64,000 bases of DNA from Nageia nagi (lineage: Eukaryota; Pinophyta): assembly GCA_050084985.1 (NCBI GenBank), contig JBITNC010000001.1, forward strand, positions 120,714,001 to 120,778,000, in the 5' to 3' direction. Positions 37,781-47,893 of this stretch are shown piece by piece. The translations under genes and the position numbers were made by a program. The notes beneath the pieces were generated by a model. It was not told the origin of the DNA and did no database searches. It saw nothing but the letters and a program-made list of their open reading frames with translations. Numbering within the stretch: the first letter of the stretch is position 1; every line of letters starts with the position of its first letter.

Positions 37781-40573
37781 TTATAGACTACATTTTGAAT
37801 ATCTCAGAAGCATAGAATAAACAAACAATATTTAAATGTGAAAAATGGTGTTTTTTCCATTTTTGGGAAAATTCCAAATTTTTCTCAAAAAATGGAAAAA
37901 AAATATCATTTTTAACTTCAAAAGATGGGCCATTTAAATGGAATCTAAATGGGGAAAAGATGTTGAATATGTGAAAAAAATGCAAGATGGCCATGAATTT
38001 TACAAACCACCTTAGATGTATTTTTTCCTCTAAAATGCATCATTTAAACATGAAAGATGTCATGAATACAAGGAAAGATTTAACTTAAAACAACCCATCA
38101 TACCCATTATTTTTGGCATTTTTTGCATCTAAAAATAATGTTTAAATGTGAAAAAATGCATCTTTAGAGCAAAAGACACAATTTGATAGAGACAAAACCT
38201 ATGTTTGGAAGGGAAAGATGCCAGAAACATTTTTTTTCCATCTAAACACCATTTAAATGGCCAAAAAATGTTGAATACACTACAAAAATGTGGGCTATGC
38301 TAAGCGGCTAGGGAGAAGGAATAAAGGGGGAAAAGGGTTTTTCCCCTAATTTTTGCTTTGCAAGGCTTGGAGAAAGAGAGAGGAGCTAGAGAATTATTGA
38401 TTGAGGGAGATTTTCCAAGACACCAAAATACCAAAGGAGTTGGATAGGTTTTGGCAATATGTGATTCCAATTCAGGGGGTTCATGGTAATTCTCAACATT
38501 TTAGTTGCAATATATGTGGTAAGCCTATCTGAGGAATAATTACAAGATTCAAAGGGCATCATTTTGAGAGACCAAGGATCAATGTAGAGAGTTTCCCAAA
38601 AGTAACTCCAAATCTTAATTTAGATGCAATTAGAGCCTTGGATTCTATTATTGAGAAAAAAGAGAGGAAACAAGCATTTTGAATGGAGCTAGGAGGGATA
38701 AGCTCTTCAAGTGGAAATATGTCCAATCGAAGTGGATACCTTGGAAAGGTTGGAGTCCATTCCTACTTTCAACCTCAGACAACTCTTGGATCCCAACCAT
38801 CCATTATGAGTATGCTAAAGAAGAAGGAGAAGAAAGAAGCTGATTTGATGTTGGAAAAATTAATCTATTATGAAGAGTTCCAATCCACATTACTAGGAGT
38901 GTATTTTGGCAACCAATGACCGATGTAATGGCTAATGTTGGACCTAGGTATGTGGGCCCTACTCATGTAGAAATGCAAGGGTTTGTCATAAAGGATCTCA
39001 AGCAAGAAGTCCATGATAGGTACATAAATAGTGATATCAAATTTCAATAGAAAATATGTATTACATTTTTTAAATTATTTTTTTATTTTGTTGTTTTATA
39101 ATTTATTTTATTTTTATTTTACTATTTTTATAATGGTTGATATTGAAGAATCTTGGAAGTTATCAGGTTGCAAAATACTATCTGATGGGTGTTCAGATAG
39201 TAAGAGTAGAAACTTGATTAATTTTTTGGTATACTCCAAATATGGGATAATATTTAAGAAATCTGTTGATGCATATAATAAGGCAAAAGATGCAAACTTG
39301 TTATGTGAATTATTGGATCAGTTTGTGAATGAGGTGGGGCTATAACATGTTGTTCAAGTGATCACAAATAATGCTTCTAGTTATGTTGTAGTAGGTAGCA
39401 AGCTCATGAATATGTATCCCTCCTTGTATTGGACTGCATGTGCTTGTCATTGCATTAATATTCTTTTGGAGGACATAGGAAAAATGGCTTGGGTGAAAGA
39501 GGTGGTTGAAAAAGCTAGGAAAATCATGAGGTACATCTATATTATCTTATTTTATCTTATCATATTTTTATCTTATCTTATATTCTTACTCTTAGACTAT
39601 CTTGATTCTTAATTTCTTATCTTGTGTTACCTGGTATATTTATAATAATACCACTATTTTTAGTATGATGAGGAGGTACATAAATGATAAGGACTTGTTG
39701 CACCTAAGAATTACACATTTTGCCTCTAATTTATCAGCCTTTAGTCACTATTTTAAAACATGCATGAGTTGCATTCCATGTTTGTTTCTAGAGAGTGGAG
39801 TGATATAGCCATGAGCACAAGGCTAGAGGGTATGGTTATGTCTTCATTGATATCCATAGATGATTTTTGAGCAATGCTTAGAGAGATTTGTATCATGATA
39901 GGACCACTTGTATGAGTCCTACATCTAGTTGATAATGATAGGCCCACTATGGACTATTTGTATGAGGTTATGGTTAGGGACAAGGAGGCCATAATGCATT
40001 ATCATATTGACCACCCTGATGAGGATAATGAGTTTGGTAATAAGCATATGGAGTTTTGGGCTCTCATTTATGAATGGTGATGGAATATGTTGTATCACCC
40101 TATTCATGGGGTAGGGGCCATCTTAAACCCTATCTTGTATTTTGAACCAAACTTAAAATACAAGACTGATACTCATGCTAACTTAGGGCTTACAAAATGT
40201 GTAGCTAGTATGGTTCAAGATCCTACCACTTAATCCAAAATATTCAAGGAGCTTGAGTCATACAATCACTCAAGAGGCCTCTTTGGGTGTCAACTACTAG
40301 AGGGGCACATTTCATGATTGCTCCAGGTGAGAAAAATACAAAGTTCATGCATTACTTTTAAGTTTTAAGTTTATGCATTTAGGCATTTAAATATTTAATA
40401 TTTTCTAATTTGATATTACTACATTTTTTAGAGTTATGGTGGGTGAATTTTGGGGGTGAAACACCTGAGTTGCAAAGATTTTCCATTCGCATAATTAATC
40501 AAATGTGTAGCACTTCAGGATGTGAGTGCAATTGGAGTGTATTTGAAAAAATTCACTCCAAGAAGCATAATAG

Positions 40574-40689
40574 GTTAGTAATTTGATTCATTTCAATTGT
40601 GTTTCCTATCAACTTTCAAAATGTAATGGAAATTTCTTACTTCTTTAATCTCACTCTCAATTATCATTATCTCATTTTTATGTTAATAG
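40574..40689 (+). other. Intron in the hAT transposase gene
   Basis: GTTAGTAA...TTAATAG interrupts the HNR-L-TTQHL coding sequence of the dimerisation domain in phase 2. Removing these 116 bp keeps the frame. Confidence 0.65.
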
Positions 40690-40814
40690 GTTGACAACAC
40701 AACACTTAATGATATTATGCACATTTATGTCAACCTACAATTGTGTGTGAGGCAACTACAAATGAAGGATGAGGATGAGCCCATTAACTTAACTACCATT
40801 GATCCCTCATATAG

Positions 40815-40928
40815 GTTATCTTCTTCATTTTTACTCCCACCTAACACCCTCCTACATTTGATTTTTAAAATATCTTGATAGGTCCTATAAAATTATAAAT
40901 GTTGACTTGTTTTTTATTTTTTTGATAG
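40815..40928 (+). other. Second intron in the hAT transposase gene
   Basis: GTTATCTTC...TTTGATAG (114 bp) separates the TIDPSY codons from the YAPLVD codons and keeps the frame when removed. It is T-rich before the acceptor, as plant introns are. Confidence 0.6.
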
Positions 40929-42103
40929 TTATGCACCTCTAGTGGATGTAGTGGTAGATCCAGAGGAGGAGTTACATGAAGCATTTTGAGAAGAATGGCT
41001 TGACATGGAGCAAGAGATAGATGAACTTTCAGATGAGGGTGAGGAGGAGGAGCATGTAGAAGATGAGGAGGGGGAGGAGGAGGAGGAGCATCAACATTTT
41101 AATCCATTTCCTCTTATGGAGATTGATCATGGTGTTGGACCTCACCAGGTTTATGAGCATCAGGTTTTCCAAGACATTGAGAGTGAGCCTAATGATGATG
41201 AGCCAATCATTTGGCACCAAAGGATTAGAAAAAAGCCTTGCAAGAGTGTTGGTGGCCATTCTAGTAGTTTAGGATTGCCTCCTTATAGTACTCCTACTCT
41301 TATGAGACCACCTTTTCATTTTGAGTCTCCTACTACACCTATTAGTGGAGGATGTAGTACTAGTGGTGGTGATTGATTGCATAGTAAAAGGGCTAGAGCC
41401 TTGAACTACATATATTGATGAGTCCCCAGTGCCCACACATGGATTCATGACTCATGAGACATTATTTTTTGTTATTTATGATTATTTATATTATGTACTT
41501 TATTGGTGCTTAGGAAGTTAGCAGCGGACACTTAGTGGCATTATGACTCATGAGTGTATGGGATAGTGTGACAGTAGTGATAGTAGTAGTAGTAGTAGAT
41601 TTATAACTTATGAACTGATAGACATTTTGTAGATGTCTTTTATTTTCATATATCAATGATATGATTTATGAAATATGAATGTGTTTGTAACTTGGTAGTT
41701 GGTAGATGATATGATCATTTATGTGAATGATTTAATCATTTATGGGAATTAGATAAGCATATTATATAGAAAAAGTTAAAAAATTGCTTTTTTTTTTTTA
41801 ATTTTTCAATGCATCACATTTTTTCCTCAAATTTTCCATCCTTTCCCCATCTTTTGTCTGTTTATTTACTATATTTTCCATTTTTTGATCATATATTTTC
41901 CATTTTTTGTCCATTTTTTCCATATATACATATTTTTAGAGCCATAAATTTTAAACTGTATTCAATGTATTTTAATCATTTAAAGGCTATTTTTACATCT
42001 TTTGCCTCCAGCTGTATTTTCAAAAAACCATCTTTTTATTCTATGCTTAGAAGATTCAAACACATGAACTAATGGAGTTGGTTCCCTTATGAATATGTTC
42101 TAA

Positions 42104-42589
42104 TGATGTGAATTCAGCTATAACAGGAAAACAGAAATCGAATTCCAGTCACAGAACATACAGAAGAAATCCAGACCAAAAACACTCTTCTTATTCCTGA
42201 ACCCACATGCTCTCCAAGAGAATACAATGCTCTTTAAATAGCCACAAAAAAACAAAAAAACCAGAATGAGTCGAATTGCGCCCAAAATTTGCATGCGCAT
42301 CCCTCTTACACTAATTAAGCAGTATCTAAAATATCCACCCTTAACTAGAAGAAAAACGAGAGTTATTAAAGGTGCAACATGCAAAAAAAAGCCTAAAAAT
42401 CAGGAGCGCTCTTAAAAAAGCCTATTTTTCAGGCCTTAGACGAATGAATCAGGCCTTAAAAATATCATTTTTTGGGTATGGCAGTTCTAGCGAAACCATA
42501 ACTGGAATTTCATCACAAAGCCACAGTTTAAATTTCGAAGCAAAACGACCTCCGGATCAAAAGTTACGGCCCCGGCAACGCATGCATCA
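42104..42589 (-). repeat. 3' LTR of the young gypsy element
   Basis: A 486-bp LTR, on the minus strand TGATGCATGCG...TTCACATCA. The small ORF inside (42118-42384) recurs at 44792-45058 only because both are LTR copies. Confidence 0.95.
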
Positions 42590-44732
42590 TTCTCCTCTGG
42601 TTGAAAGGAACTCTGCTCCTGCGAGTTCTGCTGTTGAATTCCTGAAGTTTATCAGTATCAATCCTCTTTACTACCCCCTCTGAAACCCATGTATTATCTG
42701 CTGGTGATAGCCCTTCCCATTGTACCAGGTACTTGGTATAGCTCCCATGTCGAGTGTTGAACACTGCCCGATCAAGAATCTGTGTAATGCGCTCCTTCTT
42801 TTTCTTAGGAACTTGTTGCTCCCATTGTATCGGAGTTGTAGCCTTATATGCATTGGTGATCCTTTTCTCCAGAATCCTACATGGACCAATCTTCTGCAGC
42901 TTCAACTTATTATAGGTGCCTTTGGGAAGCCTCTCCTTACGAAGGCGGACCATCACTAAGTCGCCCTCCTGAAAAATCTTTTCTCGCCTATGTGTATCTG
43001 CTACTGCTTTATGCTTACTATTATTCTCTTGCAATTGTGCCCGAACCTCCTCCCTTGTTTCCACCTTTGGTGCAGGTAATGCATAACACCAACCAACTTC
43101 ACGTGCTCCTGTGAGAAATCTCTTTGCAGTCAAAAGGCTTTGTCCTTGGGCTTCTTCCTTAAGGGGTAAAAGAACCACCTTTACACCATCTTTCCAAAAT
43201 GTGTAAGTGTTCTTACTTCCATCATGATGAGTCTTCCTGTCAAACTGCCATGGTCTCCCCAGTAATATATGACATGCATCCATGGGAATTACATCACACC
43301 ATACCTCATCTTTATAAGTATCCCCAATGGAAAACTTTACTAGACACCTCTTATCAATAGTTACCTCATTTCCCTTCTTGATCCATGAAACACGATATGG
43401 ACATGGGTGCTTTTGACATTTGAGTTTCAACTTATCAACCATTACAGTAGAAACCATGTTTTCACAACTACCACCATCAATTACCATGTTACATACCTTT
43501 CCTCCTGTTGTGCATCTTGTATGAAAGATATTGGTACGTAACCAACAATTACCACTATCCTCAGCTTGCATGTTCTCCTCCCTTGGAACAATCAGGTTTC
43601 TTCTTATCATCAGGTTCTCACCCATATCTGCAGAAACTTCTGTTTCAACCTCCTCTTCTTCTTCTTCTTCAACTAGAGCAACCCTAGCATTTCCCCTCTC
43701 TTCAGCATCATATGTGGGACATTCAGATGCCTTGTGACCTTCTTCATGACATCTATAACATATGAATGGTTTCCGTGTGCCAGTAGTAGATCGACCCCCT
43801 CCATTACCTCTTCCTCTCTGACTTTGGTTTACCTCTTCTTGTTTAGTGGGGACGGAGGATTCTCCCTTGGAGAAATTAGATCCTTCTTGCCCCCGATCCG
43901 AAGGTGTGAATCCCTTCTTTCCTCCTCGATTGGTCCTTCTCAATTTTTCCTCAGCCTTGAGGGCTATTTGATATGCAGCCTCCACAGTAGGAGTGCGATG
44001 CATGTTAATTTCATCCTGAATAACAAAGTTCAGACCATTTACATATCTTGCAGCCTTTTGCTCCTCTGTTTCATTTGGTTCTATTCGAATGGAAAGCTTA
44101 TAAAAGTCATTGGTGTAGTCCTCAATGCTTCGTTCCTTTTGTCGCAAATTTTGGAATTGGCGAAATAAGGTCTGGGAGTAGTCTACAGGTACAAATTTCC
44201 CTTTTAGCTTCTTCTTCATTTTAGCCCAATCTCTGATCTTATCCTTGCCATCCCTTTGTCGTGTATTCTGTAGGTGATCCCACCAAATTAATGCATGTCC
44301 CTTCAACTTCGTGCATGCAAGCTTTACCTTCTTTTCTTCAGCAAGGTTACTCCATTCAAAATATTTTTCTAGGCTATTGATCCAATCGATCAACTCCTCT
44401 GGTTTTAATCCACCAGCATACTCAGGAATCTCAATTTTGATCCCGGCACTATTTCTTTGAAGCCCTTCTAGAGCCCGTATCAACCGATTCTCAAAACGTT
44501 GACCATCTCCCATTAGGTCTTCTTGTTCTGCATCCATCTGAACCTCAGATCCAACTTCATCAATTGTACTTTCACCATCAAATCTTGGATCTGGATGGGT
44601 ATTCATATTTCTCTCTGCCATGCGCTCAATTGCACCAGTTAGTCGCGTTATTTGGGCTTGCAGATCCTCGATCTGCCTACTCATTTGAGTATAGGCACCT
44701 CTAGGTGCTCTGCCTCCTCTCCTAGGTGGCAT
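42564..44732 (-). CDS. Gag-protease-chromodomain fusion protein of a non-autonomous gypsy element
   Basis: An intact 722-codon ORF. I start it at the ATG at 44732 (MPPRRGG) rather than the one at 44759, which overlaps the PBS. Domains: N-terminal coiled coil (about 15-45); retrotransposon Gag (about 105-262); CCHC knuckle CYRCHEEGHKASEC (325-338); poly-Glu (about 355-362); pepsin-like protease with IDGGSCENMV (Asp 419) and ILLGRPW (489-495); then, across a joint near residues 551-566 (about 43040-43085), the integrase C-terminal GPY/F-like region (YNKLKLQKIGPCRIL, about 606-621) and a chromodomain (YTKYLVQWEGLSP, 665-677). RT, RNase H and the integrase finger and core, normally some 900-1000 residues, are absent, yet the frame is kept. 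The stop (42564-42566) lies 25 bp inside the 3' LTR. It probably forms virus-like particles and targets chromatin, relying on partner enzymes. Confidence 0.92.
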   Translation of the reverse strand: MPPRRGGRAPRGAYTQMSRQIEDLQAQITRLTGAIERMAERNMNTHPDPRFDGESTIDEVGSEVQMDAEQEDLMGDGQRFENRLIRALEGLQRNSAGIKIEIPEYAGGLKPEELIDWINSLEKYFEWSNLAEEKKVKLACTKLKGHALIWWDHLQNTRQRDGKDKIRDWAKMKKKLKGKFVPVDYSQTLFRQFQNLRQKERSIEDYTNDFYKLSIRIEPNETEEQKAARYVNGLNFVIQDEINMHRTPTVEAAYQIALKAEEKLRRTNRGGKKGFTPSDRGQEGSNFSKGESSVPTKQEEVNQSQRGRGNGGGRSTTGTRKPFICYRCHEEGHKASECPTYDAEERGNARVALVEEEEEEEVETEVSADMGENLMIRRNLIVPREENMQAEDSGNCWLRTNIFHTRCTTGGKVCNMVIDGGSCENMVSTVMVDKLKLKCQKHPCPYRVSWIKKGNEVTIDKRCLVKFSIGDTYKDEVWCDVIPMDACHILLGRPWQFDRKTHHDGSKNTYTFWKDGVKVVLLPLKEEAQGQSLLTAKRFLTGAREVGWCYALPAPKVETREEVRAQLQENNSKHKAVADTHRREKIFQEGDLVMVRLRKERLPKGTYNKLKLQKIGPCRILEKRITNAYKATTPIQWEQQVPKKKKERITQILDRAVFNTRHGSYTKYLVQWEGLSPADNTWVSEGVVKRIDTDKLQEFNSRTRRSRVPFNQRRMMHALPGP
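42590..42598 (-). other. Polypurine tract of the young gypsy element
   Basis: AGAGGAGAA on the minus strand directly precedes the TGATGCATG start of the 3' LTR. The tract lies inside the coding sequence (codons QRRM). Confidence 0.75.
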
Positions 44733-44758
44733 CTTCTTCAACTTTCCCAGCGAGATCA

Positions 44759-44775
44759 CACCCGCTCTGATACCA
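44759..44775 (-). other. Primer binding site of the young gypsy element
   Basis: The minus strand reads TGGTATCAGAGCGGGTG. The first twelve bases are the standard plant initiator-Met tRNA primer site, two bases after the LTR end. Confidence 0.9.
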
Positions 44776-44777
44776 AA

Positions 44778-45254
44778 TGATGTGAATTTAGCTATAACAG
44801 GAAAACAGAAATCGAATTCCAGTCACAGAACATACAGAAGAAATCCAGACCAAAAACACTCTTCTTATTCCTGAACCCACATGCTCTCCAAGAGAATACA
44901 ATGCTCTTTAAATAGCCACAAAAAAACAAAAAAACCAGAATGAGTCGAATTGCGCCCAAAATTTGCATGCGCATCCCTCTTACACTAATTAAGCAGTATC
45001 TAAAATATCCACCCTTAACTAGAAGAAAAACGAGAGTTATTAAAGGTGCAACATGCAAAAAAAAAAAGCCTAAAAATCAGGAGCGCTCTTAAAAAAGCCT
45101 ATTTTTCAGGCCTTAGACGAATGAATCAGGCCTTAAAAATATCATTTTTTGGGTATGGCAGTTCTAGCGAAACCATAACTGGAATTTCATCACGAAGCCA
45201 CAGTTTAAATTTCGAAGCAAAACGACCTCCGGATCAAAAGTTACGGCCCCGGCA
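44778..45254 (-). repeat. 5' LTR of the young gypsy element, truncated by the gap
   Basis: The first 477 bp of the LTR are present. The last dozen bases expected from the other copy fall in the N run starting at 45255. Confidence 0.95.
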
Positions 45255-45354
45255 NNNNNNNNNNNNNNNNNNNNNNNNNNNNNNNNNNNNNNNNNNNNNN
45301 NNNNNNNNNNNNNNNNNNNNNNNNNNNNNNNNNNNNNNNNNNNNNNNNNNNNNN
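45255..45354. other. Assembly gap (100 N)
   Basis: Exactly 100 N, the usual placeholder for a gap of unknown size, starting within a dozen bases of the expected end of the gypsy 5' LTR. The true distance and flanking duplication are unknown. Confidence 1.
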
Positions 45355-46619
45355 CATAATCCTCTGGCTATGTTCCTTTTATTGCAACCTATCTACAAAA
45401 TATTGAATCTACTACCTTCCTCTACATTAAGGTTAAACAACATTTTTATTGAATCATTAAAAATTACCAATATTGTATTGAAATTTGAATACCCAAAAAC
45501 TTCCAAACAAAAATAAAGTTAATGACTATTGTCACTTGTACATGTACTTCCTATATAGTCAATGTTAAGGCTTTGTGCTGACCATGATTAATTGTTGGAA
45601 AGGGCCTCATTATATAAAGCAAGTAAATAATTATAGGTGGACAAGTAAACATTTTGAGAATTTGATATTTTGATAGTGCTAATGTTAATTCGGATCCTAT
45701 TGGCAATAAAAGAGCACTAGTCAAATATTTTATGCCTAATACATCATAGAATGTAAAAAACCCCTAAAATGGAATTTCCAAAGCTCTACCTTGTAAAACT
45801 ATTTTTCTTGGAAAAACTCTATAACAGCTTTTAAGAATGTGTTGTGGACATCATGCAAATTGGGACCCTTATCAAGGGATTGTAAGCAACTACACTAAAT
45901 ATAACTAATTATAAAATAGTTGGAAGTAAAATAAAGAAAAAAAAAAGATACATCAAAATAAATACACAAAATACTAGACACTCTCACCTATTAAACACTC
46001 TACTTGTATACCATAATTTATTTCTAGGTGAATTTTGCCTTTATCATTTAACAGATCAGCCTTTGTATTGACCTACTCTTCAACATCCTTGAATAGTAGA
46101 ACAATCAATCTATGTATATAAAAGGGTCCAATAGAGAAGGAAATAAGTTTCCCATGGACTATCATTGTAATAGTTGAATTATCATTATTGTAGGAGTTAA
46201 TAATGGTATCCAAAAGAGGAATGTCATTTAGAAATGTGCCCATTCAAACCAATGACATAAGATAGAATTCTTGCAACTAGGTGAAGTTGTATCCAAGAGT
46301 GGTAAACATATTAGAAATTTAAGGGAAAATGAGATTCTTGTAGTTGTAAGAGGGTACACTAATCATTATAGGAGCATTAGAGGTTGACATGGTGGATTTA
46401 TGAAGTAGGAGGGTAAGCAACGAATTGGAAGGTTACATGGGGAAAGGAGGGGCAAGGGAATATGAAGGTAGTGGAATAACTAGAGAGGTCAAAGGATCAA
46501 AGTGATGTTAAAATATGTGAAAATAACCTACATCCCCTTTTATACCAAGTAACATGTGTCACCATTGATGATGTACAATCGTATTTAATGCATTTTTTGA
46601 ATTCCAAAAAGTCATTTAT
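45355..46619. other. No recognisable gene
   Basis: About 1.26 kb of AT-rich DNA between the gap and the TGATCA repeat. No long ORF or known domain. Confidence 0.5.
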
Positions 46620-46985
46620 TTTGATTGCAAATGATCATCAGTGCTTTTAAATAGATGATTATTAGTGCATATTTAAATATAATCATTAGTGCTTTTATGC
46701 AAATGATCATCTATGTTGAAATTAAGCACTAATTATTATCTTCAAATAAGCACTAACGATCATCTCCATAAAAGCATAGATGATCATCTACATAAAAGCA
46801 TTAACAATCATTTGCATAAAAGCACTGATGATTGTTAGTATTATTTACTAATGATCATTAATACTTATTTATTAATGATCATTAGTGCTTTTTATCGAGG
46901 ATCATCTATGAATTTAGGTAGATGATCATCCCTACCTTTATTTAGATGATCATCTAGACATTTACATTAGTGATTGTCATAGAAT
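46620..46985. repeat. TGATCAT-centred repeat in both orientations
   Basis: A unit of about 25 bp (ATGATCATCAGTGCTTTTA type) recurs about a dozen times. In the first part it reads forward, from about 46700 to 46835 mostly as its complement (AAGCACTAACGATCATC), then forward again. The TGATCA core is itself palindromic. Confidence 0.8.
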
Positions 46986-47439
46986 AGAAAAATATTATAT
47001 GTCGCTAAAAAATTCTAACTTAAAAAAATATTTCACCACTTACACTTTGTGATTTTGACCAACTTTCACCATGACTTCAAATTATAAAACCAACATTAGA
47101 AAATTTTTAATTCACCTTCAATCCTTACACATAATGCTGATATTATTGCTACACATTAGGCAATTTTACTTCAAAAAATGTAACTTAACAAAATAATGCA
47201 TATCAATAGCTTAAGAATAAACTAACATGTTAGTATAACCAATATCTACTTTGAATAAATTTTTCTAAATAAAAATTTATAATCAAAGAAACCGAAATGG
47301 TTAGTAATAAAGTAAAATTTGATGATGGATAAGGTAGGAGGGAAATTTTATCTTCAAGCCCTTTTTACCTTAACAAAGTAGTGGAGAAAGAAGAGGAACG
47401 ACCTTCAAAGATGTTGAAGATGAGCCTATAAGAAAAATT

Positions 47440-47447
47440 TGATACCA
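47440..47447 (-). other. Primer binding site beside the E2 5' LTR
   Basis: TGGTATCA on the minus strand lies two bases after the LTR end, matching the first eight bases of the initiator-Met primer site. It shows that this LTR faced an internal region lying to its left. Confidence 0.7.
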
Positions 47448-47449
47448 TT

Positions 47450-47893
47450 TGAAGAAATTAACCCTTTCTAAATTAAGTTAGAATTTATCAAAATCTCAAG
47501 AAGGTACTTTCAACATCAACACTATAGTATAATAACTCAAGCTAATCTCACAAATAATACAAGATATAAAGTGGTTCCTCCCTCCTTGGGAGTATGTCCA
47601 CTAACTAAGATCTTCTTATTCTCAATGACCTCTCTTACAAAATCTCTCCTCTCTATATCAAACTATAAACCTATAGCAAAGCTTGCATAGCAATAGTGTG
47701 TAATATGAGAGGGGGGGTTCTTTACTTTTTATAAGAAGAAACCCACTCTATATTTAACCCTTTATCTATTTTTAATCCTTTACCTAATTTTATTCCTTTT
47801 ATTCCCTTAATACTTTAAGGTATATAAAGATAATTTAGGTATTAAGTGAATATTAAGAGAAATATTACATAATATTACATTACAATTTTTATT
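47450..47893 (-). repeat. 5' LTR of Copia E2
   Basis: Similar over its length to 26286-26654, starting TGAAGAAATTAACCC and sharing TGGTTCCTCCCTCCTTGGGA with all Copia LTRs here. The outer end has decayed (ATTTTTATTC in place of AAATTCTAACA), so the last bases are approximate. Confidence 0.75.

Larger units (their letters stand above)
38470..41376 (+). pseudogene. hAT transposase pseudogene, BED finger / DUF659 type with introns
   Basis: Plus-strand parts in order. A BED zinc finger (about 38490-38570) shows CNIC then RFKGHH and carries a stop. Next is a linker with PMTDVMANVGPRY (about 38915-38960). The DUF659 core (39130-39530) has ILSDGCSDSKSR, with the first catalytic Asp at 39184-39186, then VITNNASSYV, where Asn (39367-39369) replaces the usual second Asp, and YWTACACHCINILLEDIGK. 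The dimerisation region (about 40440-40580) reads WWVNFGGETPELQRF and CNWSVFEKIHSKKHNRL. Last comes an acidic EEE-rich tail (41005-41120). Two GT-AG introns can be placed near the 3' end. Stops, for example TAA at 39343, show that it is dead. The tail at 41005-41376 is still open. Confidence 0.85.
37794..42060 (+). mobile_element. Second hAT element with candidate terminal inverted repeats
   Basis: The left end TTTGAATATCTCAGAAGCAT and the complement of the right end, TTTGAATCTTCTAAGCATAG, match as imperfect inverted repeats of about 27 bp (37794-37820 and 42034-42060). Both continue into AGAATAAA. Between them lie A/T-rich subterminal zones with CCATTTTTT/AAAAAATGG motifs (37850-38280 and 41800-41960) and a DUF659/BED-type hAT transposase. 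I could not find a clean 8-bp target duplication, so the ends may be off by several bases. Confidence 0.55.
42104..45254 (-). mobile_element. Young internally deleted Ty3/gypsy chromovirus (Gag-PR-chromodomain), minus strand
   Basis: LTRs at 42104-42589 and 44778-45254 (the latter cut by an assembly gap) flank a 2.2-kb interior. The PBS TGGTATCAGAGCGGGTG follows the 5' LTR after two bases, and a PPT precedes the 3' LTR. LTR copies differ by two substitutions and one A-run length change over about 475 bp, so the insertion is very recent. The interior encodes one intact ORF lacking RT, RNase H and the integrase core. The element is visibly less AT-rich than its surroundings. The outer bases at the left are TCTAA; the matching duplication would be in the gap. 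Confidence 0.95.
26286..47893 (-). mobile_element. E2: old Copia relative of E1, apparently split by nested insertions
   Basis: A 3' LTR at 26286-26654 precedes a decayed gag-pol (27660-31536) that aligns domain by domain with E1. The matching LTR, on the same strand and with a TGGTATCA PBS, lies far away at 47450-47893. The DNA just inside it (47160-47450) resembles the PBS-proximal leader of E1 (20900-21180), including GACCTTCAAAGATGTTGAAG. The 16 kb between gag and this LTR holds leader sequence, minisatellites, two hAT pseudogenes and the gypsy element at 42-45 kb. No target duplication could be matched, so joining the two LTRs into one element is an inference. Confidence 0.6.

Noticed and set aside
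41029-41259. 76-codon minus-strand ORF
   Set aside because: Antisense of the acidic tail of the hAT transposase.
42118-42384. 88-codon ORF repeated identically at 44792-45058
   Set aside because: Both copies lie within the two LTRs of the young gypsy element, so identity reflects LTR duplication. No coding signature.
43734-44168. 144-codon plus-strand ORF
   Set aside because: Antisense shadow of the intact Gag-protease ORF; composition is that of a complemented coding strand.
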